From assembly GCF_016908785.1 (NCBI RefSeq), contig NZ_JAFBEO010000003.1, positions 1 through 64,000 on the forward strand: DNA of 64,000 bases. The letters run 5' to 3'. This DNA comes from Weissella uvarum. GTDB lineage: Bacteria > Bacillota > Bacilli > Lactobacillales > Lactobacillaceae. Made by a program: the position numbers and the translations under genes. Below, piece by piece: positions 19,579 through 29,573 of the stretch (positions are counted from its first letter, which is position 1; the number at the start of each line of letters is the position of its first letter). The notes beneath the pieces were generated by a model. That model made no database searches and had not been told where the DNA came from. It worked only from the letters and a program-made list of their open reading frames with translations.

Positions 19579-21036
19579 ATGGAAAATAAAAAAACAGCTG
19601 ATTATTTTGGGAAATGGGTTTGACATTAATTCAAAATTAAAAACATCATACGATAATTACTTTGATTCGATAAAAAAAGAGGGGGGAACAATTATTTAAC
19701 TAAAAAATCAATTTGGCATACAATTTTCAATGTTTTAGTAGATAATTCAACAGGGAAATTGTGGTACGATGTTGAGTCCGAATTGTTGGATTTTTTGGTT
19801 AATTACCATATGCCATCTATGTGGATTTCTGCATACTTAGAATCGCATAATCATATATCAAATGAAGAGATAGATGAAATTGAGGAATACTACAATGATG
19901 CGATCGATGCTTTTATGCAAAACTTTGGTGAGGTTAGGGATTCTTTCTTCAATGATTTGGGGAGCAACTTATTACATAGATTAATTCATGATATTGTTGC
20001 CTATCAATTTCAACAAAATGAAAACTTTAACCTAGATACTAAAAAGCTATTTAGGCTTATTAAATGTTTTCTTCATCAAAGCAAATTCAACAGTTCTGAC
20101 GAAGGGACAAATCTAGAATTTCAAATGTTTAGTGATAAAGTAAGAATCCTTTCTAATAATAAACAAATTAAGTGGACGGAAGAAATTAGAAAAGATTATT
20201 TCCCCTTAGATAATTATTTTGAGCGGGAATTGAGAATTTTCGAAAAAGATTTTAAGGCCTATATAATCGAACAGGTTAAAGATAATAGTGTATATGAAGA
20301 TAGATCTAATGCTCTTTTGACTGTTCTTGCTGGTGACATTTCTTGGCCAGACTATGTTGAAGTATTCTCATTCAATTACACCTTACCCAAATCAAAGCGT
20401 ATAGCTAATTTAAGGAATTTGCACGGAAATATTAAAGATGAAAATGAAATCATCTTTGGCATTGATAACGACTCTGTTTTCGAATCTGAATCATATGCTT
20501 CAACGGAGTACTCGTCATCAAAAATTAGAGAGCATTTATTGCCCTACACAAAAACTTATCGGAACTTATCAAGTACGAATGATGATGATTTTTCAAATAA
20601 GATAGCTGAATTAGAATATATAAAAGTATTCGGACATTCGTTGAGTAAAGCTGATTATGCCTACTATCAATCATTATTTGATGCTAATAACTTGTACGAT
20701 TCAGATGTGAAATTAATTTTTTATTATTATGATCATAGTGCAACATCTGGTCAATCATTAGATGATATAAAGAATAGTTTCTTTAAGCGAGTAACTAATC
20801 TCATTACTGCTTATGGTGAATCTATGCCAAGTGCAATTCAAGGTAAAGACAATCAGCAAGGACGTAACCTAATGCATAAGTTAGAAATGGAGAACCGAAT
20901 CAAAATAAAAGAGTTAAAAGAAGAAGAGATAGAAGCTGCAATAAAGAATAGAGCTAATAGTGATGCCAAAATTGAAGCAGAAATAAGAGGAGAACAACTT
21001 GTAGAATCAGGCATTATGCCAAGAAATTCTCAATAG
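19579..21036 (+). pseudogene. abiH: AbiH-family abortive infection protein, two frameshifts
   Basis: The AbiH family gives phage resistance in lactococci. The N-terminal signature is readable as QLIILGNGFDINSK, but only after skipping one base in the A7 run at 19588-19594. A second one-base indel in the G6 run at 19681-19686 then returns the frame to the long 3' part. That part carries the other hallmarks, VEVFSFNYT, LRNLHGNIKDE and IKVFGHSLSKADYAYY. Both lesions are in homopolymers, so they may be sequencing errors; if real, the gene is inactive. ATG 19579 follows GGAGATG. Confidence 0.8.
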
Positions 21037-21051
21037 TAACAATTGATTTTT

Positions 21052-21087
21052 AAAGTAGTGAACCTTTCCGGTTTGCTACTTTTTTAT
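21052..21087 (+). terminator. Terminator after abiH
   Basis: AAAGTAG and GAACC pair with GGTTT and CTACTTT across a short loop, followed by TTTTT. Confidence 0.75.
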
Positions 21088-21607
21088 TTGCACTATTTAC
21101 CGTTCAATTAGTCTCAAAAAATGGACCGAGAAGGTAAATGGTAAATAAATCAGATGACAACGTTCATGCAGACATAAAAAACATGAAATTCATCGATTAG
21201 TAGTTACGGGCTTGCTTGTGCAGTGATTACGATAGCTTTTTGTTGAAGAATAAGTATAGATGATTTGTGAAACAAAAGTATCCTATACTTTGGACATCAT
21301 GTATGAATCTAATGGCATTACGGAAGTTACAGGGGGAAGAGAGACAGGTGGGAAAATTTAAGCTGCTTTTTCAAATTATTTATTAAAACAAATTCGTAAA
21401 TAACAATTGATTAGTTTTTTAAGAGGAGGCTTTGATTGGGGGAAATATCTTAATTGAAAAGTATTTGTATAGAGATTATTAAAGAAAATTGACTTCTAAA
21501 ATTTTTAAATCATCAGTGGTCAATCATCTAGAAAGTCACTGAAATATACGTCTTTTGACAATACTTTTAGCCGGCGAGAGAAGGTATACTTTTCCGAATC
21601 ATTAGAC
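21088..21607. other. Gene-free stretch
   Basis: No open frame with a plausible start, and no RNA gene or repeat that I recognise. It separates the convergent abiH gene and the minus-strand zinc-ribbon-like gene. Confidence 0.5.
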
Positions 21608-22530
21608 TTAAATATACTTCCTACAATATACACTATACACTACACGTGGTTTCTTAGATTTTAGGTTGTTTCTTAGTTCGGATCTTACCTTTGGAGCATT
21701 TGGCATTCCAGTTAAGTCATCCAAATCCATGATAATATTTTTAAATTTTGACTGATTATATGAATTCGCTAATTTCAAATAGAATTTATTTTCATTGTAC
21801 TTCGACGTATTAATACAAAAGCTCCCCTTAAATACCAGCACTTGGTTTGTAGGTGTTACTTCAGAAAAAGTTTCATCTAAATCAATAACAAACGAAGATA
21901 ATTTTACTTTGGAATCGTATAGTAATCCTTTAACCAATGATTTATTTGTTGAAGGCCAGTCAATGCCACCAATAAATCTATCTGGATCTTCCGCATACAT
22001 CTTAGCAAGAGATGCGATTGAAGTTAGTTTTCTTTGTGAAAAATGCTGATTAAACGTTTCATAATTTGAATTAGTCGCATGCGCATGCATGTGCAGATTA
22101 TCCAAATTATCGTCATTTAGTAGAGAATCAGATTGTGTGTCATCAATAGTTTCAACAGTTTTGTTATTGCTAGAATCATCAATGAACTTAGTTAAATTGG
22201 TTGATATTTCCTCGCTAGAAATTGGCTTGGATTCAGTTCCATTTATTATGTTGAGAAATTTGTTAATTGCAGTCTCAGAACCATATTTAAAAATACATCC
22301 TATTTTATGACTTTGATCTGCATTATTATGGCTTTGGCGGAAATAAATTCTTTTTTTTGAATCTTTTCCTCAATTGATTAGGGTTAATTGGCATCCACAA
22401 TGGTCTAAATCTGGACATATAAATTTACTCGGCCCAGTTGTTTTTGGGTTGCCGAATGACTATCTTCCCAAGCTTGTTGTGCAGTTAAAATATCTCCAGT
22501 ATCTATTGATTGTGCTATTTCAAATTTCAT
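21608..22530 (-). pseudogene. Zinc-ribbon-like protein of unknown function, frameshift and TGA
   Basis: ATG 22530, preceded by GAAAGGA, starts MKFEIAQSIDTGDILTAQQA. A frame change between about 22425 and 22470 leads to GPSKFICPDLDHCGCQLTLIN, then TGA (22370-22372), then KRIYFRQSHNNADQSHKIGC and about 230 further residues. The C-x-C and H-x-C spacing recalls the zinc ribbon of CoiA-like proteins (PHFAH...GC), but I cannot assign a function. Restored length would be about 307. Confidence 0.6.
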
Positions 22531-22881
22531 AAAAAGTATCCTTTCGCCTCTATGAGAGAGGCCTAATCGATTATTTCTCACTTGAAAAGCATATATAATA
22601 TTGTATTGGCACTTATTGTTGCCAAAAATTCAATGTGTCTCTTGCTCGTAAAGTCTAAACTAAACATCATTATAATTTGATAATAGCATAGACTTATGGC
22701 CAACCTAGGAATAAATTATTTGTTTTCCGGCAATGTGTGGAATATTCTAAATAGGGATGTACCTGAATTTATACTGAGTTGGTTAAGGTTGCAAATATAT
22801 TTTTATCATACTTACTTAAATGTTTAAAAAGAGCAATAGGGAGCATCGTTCCGTTTAATTTATACTGAAGATTATATAGTG

Positions 22882-22943
22882 AAAGGCATAGAGATGTACT
22901 ACTTGTTTTGTTACTGAAACAAGTAGTACATCTCTATGCCTTT
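22882..22943. repeat. 27-bp perfect inverted repeat with 8-base loop
   Basis: Left arm 22882-22908 and right arm 22917-22943 are exactly complementary; the arms begin AAAGGCATAGAG and end ACTACTTGTTT. It is longer and more perfect than the other terminators here. It could be a strong bidirectional terminator or the relic of a small mobile element. Confidence 0.9.
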
Positions 22944-22968
22944 TCTTTATTCTTTGCATTTTTGAATA

Positions 22969-23002
22969 AAGAAAAAGCCGACTAACTTTTGTTAGCCGAC
23001 TT
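22969..23002 (-). terminator. Minus-strand terminator
   Basis: Read on the minus strand, AAGTCGGCTAAC pairs with GTTAGTCGGCTT (two G-U pairs, AAAA loop) and is followed by TTTCTTTATTC. On the plus strand these become A-C mismatches, so it should work leftward, for the operon at 23179-23932. Confidence 0.65.
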
Positions 23003-23178
23003 GATCTTTGACAATTTGATATGAATTAACAGGTTAACACTTATGCAAATCATCTACCGCAATTGAGAGTTTATCATATTTTGTTTCCTGTTACGAGGTG
23101 TCGCGGACGTAAAAGAGAACTGTTTGACCTCGTTAGAAAAAAGCCAAAGCTAAATTGAAGAATTTAGTAAATTCCTTT

Positions 23179-23598
23179 TCAAGCGAACGTAGTTTGAATT
23201 GGGATAGCCCATTCAATGGGGTCTAGTAGACTGCTACTGCGTTTATTTTTTAAAAGAACACTGGTTAATAATGAACAAAACGATACTAATAGAGAACCAA
23301 AAGAAATAATGATGGGCAACAAAGTTTTTATATTATCGAAAAGAACACTTTGTTCACTTAACTTATATTTAGTTAAATATTCAATAGTTCTTTGAAATCT
23401 ATACACAATTAAAAATGAAAGTATAAATACCACTCCACACCAAACAAATGCTATTAGTACTACAGATAAGGTGTTCCAGTTGTTCAAGAAATCATCAGGA
23501 TTAAAAACAACAAATCCAGTTACACAAAGAGTTAATAATAAAATTACTGGAAGGGAACATTTATTCAACGCAATGGTGTTCTTTTCTAAATTATTCAT
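23179..23598 (-). CDS. Membrane protein of unknown function
   Basis: A protein of 139 residues with three hydrophobic spans (near 18-32, 45-65 and 95-115) and a polar tail. Its start overlaps the end of the upstream gene by 4 bases, so they form one operon. Not recognised. Location next to the conjugative element suggests accessory cargo. Confidence 0.6.
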   Translation of the reverse strand: MNNLEKNTIALNKCSLPVILLLTLCVTGFVVFNPDDFLNNWNTLSVVLIAFVWCGVVFILSFLIVYRFQRTIEYLTKYKLSEQSVLFDNIKTLLPIIISFGSLLVSFCSLLTSVLLKNKRSSSLLDPIEWAIPIQTTFA

Positions 23599-23932
23599 GT
23601 CTTTTGTCTTTGAAAAAAACTTAGTGTAAACAAATATTGATAACTAATCCAAATTAAAAAAATTGAAATATTAAAAATATACATTTTAGTAAAGTAACTT
23701 GATGTATATGAAGAAAAATTAATGAAATTTAAGGCAAATGCTAGTGTCTGTAGTATACAACCAAATGTGAAAAATGTTACTAAACCTGGAACCACAGTAT
23801 TAAATAGTCTAGACTTCCAACTTTTTTCTTTTCTTGTAAAATTTTAAAAAGACTGAATTTCATTATTTTGTTTTGGTTTGGTTTAATTATTTTTACTTTC
23901 ACTGTATTCTGTTCAACATCATTATTATCCAT
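23595..23932 (-). pseudogene. Small membrane protein with frameshift in an A run
   Basis: From ATG 23932 the frame reads MDNNDVEQNTVKVKIIKPNQ..., reaching a run of six A (23822-23827 on the plus strand). One base change there joins it to SWKSRLFNTVVPGLVTFFTFG and the rest, giving about 112 residues with two hydrophobic spans. A start at the internal GTG would give 66 residues. Function unknown. Confidence 0.55.
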
Positions 23933-24098
23933 GATAAATTACTAACTCCTAAAATAAATTTAACGCATATTGCGATGACGTATTTAAGTATACAGAGCAG
24001 GCGATTTTAATACCACTAAGACTGGTTATCAACTTAATGATAATCAGTTTTTATTATATCTCAATGTATCTATATATAAAGAAAAGAGGATATTATTT

Positions 24099-24848
24099 AT
24101 GTTAAAAATTACAGAATTACCTATCAATATCGACAAGACTTTTGGAAAACTAAAATATGGTGGAACGAGTCAAGGGTACGTGAACTTAAGTGCTGAAAAA
24201 ATTAGTGCTAATCGTTTAATTAAAATCAAACCGGTTGATTCATTCAGCAATGATGACTTTGAATTCATGCAAGATGTTAAGTTGATTAATCCAACAATTG
24301 TTCAATCAGATATTAGTCAACGTAATAATTCAGGTGTCTTACAAGCCAAGATTGTTTCCATTGATTCCACTGAAACAACTTACTGGACAAATGAACCAAC
24401 AGCGGGAGATGGTATTGTTGTTACGTTTGGTGGAAATGAGTTTGAAATTCCAGTTAAACAATACTTAGGTTCAGAACTACAATTTGTAGGAGTAACTACG
24501 GGTTATTCTCAAGGACAATCAACTATGAGACAACAAGCAATTCGTAATGGTGAACCTATTGATAATTTAACAGAAGAAGTTGTTAAGCTTGCTGTCTATG
24601 ATTCTCAAAAGAAACAAAACTTATCAATCGACTTACCACTTGCTACTTTAAGCTCTATCGAAAATGATTATCAAATGGGGGATAACATTAAACTCGTTAA
24701 TCTAAGAATCAGGTTCTTTATGCCTGAACAAGGTAATTACTCACATATAATGTCTGCTGATAATTTAATAAAAAGCATGAATAATTCACGTACTGAACCA
24801 AATTCTGCAGAAAATCACAAAAATAAACCCGAAAAAAATAATCAGTAA
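24099..24848 (+). CDS. Element accessory protein, DUF961-like
   Basis: A soluble protein of 249 residues with an acidic start and an Asn/Lys-rich C-terminus; AAAGAGGATA precedes the ATG. Its place as the first gene upstream of the coupling-protein gene, and its beta-rich central sequence, recall the DUF961/YdcP proteins near the left end of Tn916/ICEBs1 elements. It is longer than those (about 120), so the assignment is tentative. Confidence 0.45.
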   Translation: MLKITELPINIDKTFGKLKYGGTSQGYVNLSAEKISANRLIKIKPVDSFSNDDFEFMQDVKLINPTIVQSDISQRNNSGVLQAKIVSIDSTETTYWTNEPTAGDGIVVTFGGNEFEIPVKQYLGSELQFVGVTTGYSQGQSTMRQQAIRNGEPIDNLTEEVVKLAVYDSQKKQNLSIDLPLATLSSIENDYQMGDNIKLVNLRIRFFMPEQGNYSHIMSADNLIKSMNNSRTEPNSAENHKNKPEKNNQ

Positions 24849-24928
24849 TAACATTAAACCTTAAAAAACAAGTAAACGTATGCTATTCTAAGCAATAATC
24901 AATTTTTTAGTTAAAGGAAAGAATACAT

Positions 24929-25654
24929 ATGGATATTACTAATTTTTTAAGTAATCAAAATGGTTTTTGGATAACACCTGTTATCGCGTCTGTATTAACA
25001 TACTTTTTTTCTACAAAGCATAATGATCGCATTAATGAGCAAAATAGAATTGCGGATAAAAAAGAAGCTGAGAGAGTTAGACTCTTAGATAAAGAAGAAG
25101 CAAAGGCAGATAGAAAAAAAGATATTTGGTATCGTAATTTAAGTGAGTAAAAAAACAATGTTGCATTCTTAGAGGGACGATTTACTAATATCAGTACTCT
25201 TTTGTATATGCCTGAAAATACAGAAACTTTCACTAGTTTTTTTGCTGCTACAAAATTCGATTTAGACTTCGAACAACAATTTGATGATTTATATGCTACC
25301 CTTGAAAAAATGAAGATTTGGTTCAATAATATTGACTCGGAAGATTTCGACAAGCAATTTTCTCAAGGTACGGGCAAACCCGAATATACGTATTCGTATC
25401 TAAAACATGTTTATTACACTGATATAAAATTACTTGTTGATGCAATGTCTGATCAAATTTGTTCTTACATGGTACAAAATCCATCTGTATATCTAGATTT
25501 TTCATATGGGAAAACTTATAAAGACGAAGCCAACCGTAAATACTATGACCGTTCTAAAGAAAACATCAATAATACTGCTGAACAATACGAGAAAACTGTA
25601 AAAATAATGAAAGAGATTTTAAATGACGATATTAATTCATTACAGATTTTATAA
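24929..25654 (+). pseudogene. Membrane-anchored coiled protein, in-frame TAA
   Basis: An N-terminal hydrophobic span (WITPVIASVLTYFF) is followed by a highly charged helix. After NLSE comes TAA (25148-25150), then KNNVAFLEGRFTNISTLLYM in the same frame to 25654; restored length is 241. Gln at the stop would give SEQKNNVAF. Family not recognised. It ends 10 bases before the coupling-protein gene. Confidence 0.6.
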
Positions 25655-25663
25655 AGGAACTCA

Positions 25664-27041
25664 ATGCTAATTTTTAGAAAAATAAAGATCCATCTTTTAT
25701 ATGGTGAGCTTCCAAAATATATTATTTTATTTTTGTCCTTACCATTGCTACTAGTCTCGATAATTCAATTGATGCTAGGTACAAAACACTATTTATTGAC
25801 TGGATACTTTGAAGCACACTGGTGCTTAATACTTGTATCGGTGTTTTTTTATTGCTTAATGCTTAATGCTTTTAGGATTGTATATCATTTATCGTAAGAA
25901 TCGCTATCAATTAGGATTTTGGGGTAAGGTTTACAAGTTAACCTTAGTTGCTAGATTGATTGAAAGTAAAAAGATATATGAAACTACGACTGTCACTAAG
26001 AATGGTAAACAGAAAACTAAGGTTACTTATTATCCACGTATCTATATGAAGTTTGGTGGAAGTGATTTTAAGTTGTATCTACCATTGGACTGCAATAAAT
26101 TCCAAAAATAGTTTCAAGATGGGACGTTCTCACATGAATTAGCTATGTCGACTCGTGCTACTATCTCTGATGAGATCGCGGAAGATGGTTTTATCGTTCA
26201 TGAATTCTTGACGTTTCCTGAAAAGTCTCGAATTGGCTTAAATGATATGCACATTAGTTCAGATTCAATTGAAATTATGGAAGGCTTTACTTGGAACTTT
26301 GCCAAAGTACCGCATATGTTGGTTGCTGGTGATACTGGTTCTGGTAAGTCTTTTTTCTTGTTCTCAATTATTTCTGGAATATTGAAATCTGGTGCCGAAC
26401 TCATGATTGCTGATCCTAAAATAACTGACTTAGCTAGTCTTGCAAACACCAAGGCATTAAAAGGTAAAGTGGTTTATTCCGATGACCGAATCATTAAGTC
26501 ATTTGCGAAATTCTATGAAGATATGTACGTTCGTGCAGATGAATACACCAAGATTTTGAAAGAATCAGACGGCATGGGGGATTATCGTGATTATGATTTA
26601 CAACCTAAGTTCTTCATGTTCGATGAATACGGTGCCTTTTATAGTAAGTTAGATTGGAAACAACAAGAAGAGTTAAAACGTATGGCTACTGAAATTACAA
26701 TGTTAGGTCGACAACTAGGTTTCTTCCTAATTATTGCTTTGCAACGACCTGACGCCGAAACACTAGGTGCTGGCGTTCGTAATCAATTCCAATTCCGTGT
26801 CATACTGGGTAAGATGAAATCAAATGGGTTAAGTCTGATTTTTCCAGATGATGACCCTAGCAACTTTGTTAATCTATCCAAAGATGTCAAAGGTTGGGGT
26901 TATGCGCAAAGGTCACCTGATAAAACACGTGCATTCTTTGCACCACTTATTCCTAAAAATTTCAAAGCCAAAGCCTATTTTAATAAGCTCGGAGAAGAAC
27001 TGGAGGTAAAAGCAGAAAAAGAACGTGCAGATGAAGCTTAG
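25664..27041 (+). pseudogene. FtsK/SpoIIIE-type conjugative coupling protein, disrupted
   Basis: The element's coupling ATPase (Tn916 Orf21/ICEBs1 ConQ type), which delivers relaxase-bound DNA to the secretion channel. Two N-terminal membrane spans are followed by a linker; the ATPase has Walker A AGDTGSGKS and Walker B FMFDEYGAF, with LIIALQRPD behind it. A 7-base tandem duplication at 25854-25870 shifts the frame after the second span; removing one copy gives YCLMLLGLYIIYRKN. A TAG at 26109-26111 then interrupts FQK/FQDGTFSHEL. The ATPase part alone (from about 26145) stays open and could only be made by internal initiation. Confidence 0.85.
25854..25870 (+). repeat. 7-bp tandem duplication causing a frameshift
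   Basis: GCTTAATGCTTAATGCT: two full copies of GCTTAAT and part of a third. Deleting one copy restores the coupling-protein frame. Confidence 0.85.
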
Positions 27042-27243
27042 TTGACCTTACCGTCCAAGAAAGTCTGTGTATTGAAATAATAAAAGATTAGAGCCTGTTT
27101 GTTTTTCGATGATTAGTGACGTTAGGAACTGTACTGGCCGACCCACATGTACTCATCAAAAACTTTACAGGCTCTTTGTTTTATATTGATTGAAACAGGC
27201 TTTTTCTTGCGGTCGTGGACTTAGGTCAACTTGCTTTATCTGC

Positions 27244-27275
27244 TAAGCCCCCGTTTACCTAATAGGGGGGGCTTA
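27244..27275 (+). other. Putative oriT hairpin
   Basis: TAAGCCCCC, loop GTTTACCTAATA, then GGGGG-CTTA at the end of a seven-G run. The layout (C run, GT-rich loop with CTAA, G run) strongly recalls the C-run/G-run hairpin in Tn916 oriT, as I remember it. Nick site not determined. Confidence 0.55.
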
Positions 27276-27335
27276 AAATTAAGAGAAAAGTAGCCAGTAA
27301 CATTGTCATGACAGGGCTAACGTTGATTTTGGTAG

Positions 27336-27363
27336 CTGTCCCCGTTTGACCATTTGGGGACAG
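27336..27363 (+). other. Second hairpin of the oriT region
   Basis: CTGTCCCC and GGGGACAG around GTTTGACCATTT. The loop shares GTTT-ACC with the first hairpin, suggesting related relaxase-binding elements. Confidence 0.5.
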
Positions 27364-27436
27364 GTAATATTCCGGGAAATTATTCTAGTAAAAGGAGGTC
27401 ATTAATCGAACGTCTGATTCAAAATCCTATCGCTAT

Positions 27437-27763
27437 TTGGGTATCGAACACTTACTTATTAATCCCAAAAGTGACAAGTTCATTTTTACATTGGTTGATG
27501 AATCAGGTTCAGAACAAACTTATCTCGTCAATCCATGGAGCTTACCTAGTTTCATTCCTAATATGCTTGATGAGTTAATCGTTGAAAGTGTAGTTTACCA
27601 ACCTGATGAACTATATCCAACTGTTAATTTAGAAATGAAACAGCAGTTGAGCTTCGACGAACAAGCAACCGTTATTCAAGTTTGGCAAGCTTATCGTGAA
27701 CGACTAAGAAGAAAGGCTGTAGTTGGTGCTTCAATCATTACAGATGGTGAATTTCATGATTAA
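27437..27763 (+). CDS. Small element protein before the relaxase
   Basis: The TTG at 27437 has no ribosome binding site. The frame is open back to a perfect AAAGGAGGTC at 27391-27400, directly followed by ATT-AAT-CGA-ACG (27401), so the natural start may be ATT or a mutated ATG, giving about 120 residues (NRTSDSKSYRYLGIEHLL...). Acidic, soluble, ending KAVVGASIITDGEFHD. Its stop overlaps the relaxase ATG. Function unknown; Tn916-type elements often carry a small gene here. Confidence 0.6.
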   Translation: MGIEHLLINPKSDKFIFTLVDESGSEQTYLVNPWSLPSFIPNMLDELIVESVVYQPDELYPTVNLEMKQQLSFDEQATVIQVWQAYRERLRRKAVVGASIITDGEFHD

Positions 27764-28976
27764 AGCAGAGACTCTAAAAGACATTCGTTTAGCTAAAAAG
27801 TGGTCATTACGGCAAATGGCTGCTTACTTAGATATTAGTAAATCAGCTTATGAACGTTATGAATCAGGCAAACGTGAAATTCCAAATCCACTAGAAGAGC
27901 GCATTCGAAATGCCTTTATTAACTACAATGGCACATTGGCAATCTCAATTGACTACTTACGGATCAGTTTTGAAAACCTCACTGCCCAACAAGTAATAAC
28001 TGACGTCCTCAATATGAAAGTTGTCGATTTTTCAGTTGGTGGTGGCAATGAAGGTATGTTATATCGTGAATCTTTAAATTATTCCGGCTTCAATTACATT
28101 CGTATTTTTAGCCGTGATGAAATTGATTCAGTCGGTTCACTTTTACAAATATCAGGTAGGGGCTGTCGATCATTTGAATTTATTCTTGAGCAACAATCTA
28201 CTGACTGGGCAACGTTTTTGTACAATGCAACATTCAAGAAATATGGAACAGTTACTCGAATTGACTTAGCGATTAATGATTATTGCGGGTGGTTTGATAT
28301 AGGAACTCTAATTGAAAAAGCCCAAAACAATGATGTTAAAACTCGCTTTAAATCACCCCATGCCATTCATGGAAATCAGTATTCTGGTTGGACGTTAGAG
28401 TTTGGAAAAAGGGGTAATGTATTCTTTCGTTTCTACGAAAAAGATAAAGAGATTGCTAGTAAGTTAGGGATAGAAAACTATGACTTAGGGATTATCAATC
28501 GTTATGAATTACAAATTGCGGATACTCGAAAGGCTATGCAATTAGTGAATGATTGGGTGATTCGTGACCAATTAGTTGAATCAACTTACGGCTACTTTAA
28601 TCGCTACCTTACTTTTTATGATGAGTTACCAGTTGATAAACAAGGCAATCAAGTTCAGTTAGAGTTTGATGACCGAACTATTTGGGAACCTTGGCATTAC
28701 TTTGTTGTGAACGCAAAAGCGATTAAGTTTGAAACTATACCAGAAGAGATTAGTCTTGAGAGGTCACTTGCTTGGATTCAGCGTTCCGTAGCACCAACTC
28801 TAAAACTGATTAAACAAGTTGAAGCACTAGACTTAAATCATACGGGGTTAGGGACAGTCGCCAAATTTATTAGAGAAGCAGAATTATCGCCCAAACAAGA
28901 AAAGCTATTCCAGTCTATTAAAGACCAAATCGACAGTGAAATTAAAAAAGCGCAACTCTTTGAAGAAACGCATTAA
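27756..28976 (+). CDS. Rep_trans-type relaxase with N-terminal HTH
   Basis: The relaxase nicks oriT and pilots single-stranded DNA (Tn916 Orf20/ICEBs1 NicK relatives). ATG 27756 lies inside the end of the previous gene. Residues 1-50 form an XRE-type helix-turn-helix (LRQMAAYLDISKSAYERYESGKREI). The Rep_trans domain follows, with ISIDYLRISF, RGCRSFEFIL, YGTVTRIDLAINDY (metal-binding IDLAIND) and NVFFRFYEKDKE, whose Tyr is the probable nucleophile by analogy with NicK. Full length (407 residues) and intact, unlike most of its transfer partners. Confidence 0.88.
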   Translation: MIKAETLKDIRLAKKWSLRQMAAYLDISKSAYERYESGKREIPNPLEERIRNAFINYNGTLAISIDYLRISFENLTAQQVITDVLNMKVVDFSVGGGNEGMLYRESLNYSGFNYIRIFSRDEIDSVGSLLQISGRGCRSFEFILEQQSTDWATFLYNATFKKYGTVTRIDLAINDYCGWFDIGTLIEKAQNNDVKTRFKSPHAIHGNQYSGWTLEFGKRGNVFFRFYEKDKEIASKLGIENYDLGIINRYELQIADTRKAMQLVNDWVIRDQLVESTYGYFNRYLTFYDELPVDKQGNQVQLEFDDRTIWEPWHYFVVNAKAIKFETIPEEISLERSLAWIQRSVAPTLKLIKQVEALDLNHTGLGTVAKFIREAELSPKQEKLFQSIKDQIDSEIKKAQLFEETH

Positions 28977-29009
28977 CTAATATTATTAAAGAAAAGGTGG
29001 ATTATAACT

Positions 29010-29312
29010 ATGGCAGAAAATACAAATACACAACGTGCAATTAAAGCACTTCAAGCTTCACAAGAACACGCCGATCAAGTTGTTTCTAGTATGAAAGGGC
29101 TAGATAAAGATACTTTATATGCTGGAGTCAATGAGCTAAAAACATTAATTGAAGAGGATCCACAACTTGAGAAAGTCTTTTCAGATGATTTAAAGAAACT
29201 ACGTAACAACTTACGTTTTATTTCGCAAGCTTCAGGAATTGTGAAGAATGCAGGTAATGTTAATCAAGCAACTCAAAGTGCTGTTTCAAGTATCAAACGT
29301 TTTGTTAAGTAG
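29010..29312 (+). CDS. Small helical element protein
   Basis: A soluble, helix-forming protein of 100 residues without Cys or membrane spans; AAAAGGTGG precedes the ATG. It follows the relaxase by 33 bases and ends before a terminator. I do not recognise it; position suggests an accessory of DNA processing or element maintenance. Confidence 0.6.
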   Translation: MAENTNTQRAIKALQASQEHADQVVSSMKGLDKDTLYAGVNELKTLIEEDPQLEKVFSDDLKKLRNNLRFISQASGIVKNAGNVNQATQSAVSSIKRFVK

Positions 29313-29420
29313 CATTTGACTTTAAGTCTTGCAGTTGTTGAGGAATACTATAGTGTTCTTCCTACATAAGAGGTACTTCAATATGGCTATATCCCTAATA
29401 GTCATATTCAATTGCCTCGT

Positions 29421-29474
29421 CTGTCTAATATTGGTAGGCCACTCTTTACTTCATGTTTAGAGTGGTCTTTTTTT
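29421..29474 (+). terminator. Terminator and left direct repeat of the redox cargo
   Basis: The hairpin GGCCACTCT/AGAGTGGTC (29437-29467) is followed by seven T. The whole segment from CTGTC onward recurs with few changes at 32318-32375. Confidence 0.8.
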
Positions 29475-29504
29475 AAATTAGCTAATTTCTATATTAATTA
29501 ACGC

Positions 29505-29535
29505 TTGCTTTGGAGTGAACTCCAAGGTGCATACT
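29505..29535 (+). promoter_or_regulatory. MerR-type promoter of the flavodoxin gene
   Basis: TTGCTT, a 19-base spacer, CATACT. The spacer region carries the dyad TTGGAGT-GA-ACTCCAA (29510-29525). An over-long 19-base spacer with a central dyad is the mark of MerR-activated promoters; the MerR gene at 31745 is the likely regulator. Confidence 0.85.
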
Positions 29536-29573
29536 AAAGAAGTATTAAAAATACAGACAGTGAGGTATGCATC

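Larger units (their letters stand above)
22531..23178. other. Gene-free stretch with a long perfect hairpin
   Basis: No supported gene. It holds a 27-bp perfect inverted repeat (22882-22943) and a minus-strand terminator (22969-23002). The remainder is AT-rich. Confidence 0.5.
27042..27400. other. oriT-type intergenic region
   Basis: This gene-free stretch lies between the coupling-protein and relaxase genes, where Tn916 and ICEBs1 carry oriT. It holds two strong hairpins (27244-27275 and 27336-27363) and a long-range pairing GAGCCTGT/ACAGGCTC (27091-27098 with 27167-27174) with a T-rich tail, which may terminate the upstream operon. Confidence 0.6.
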
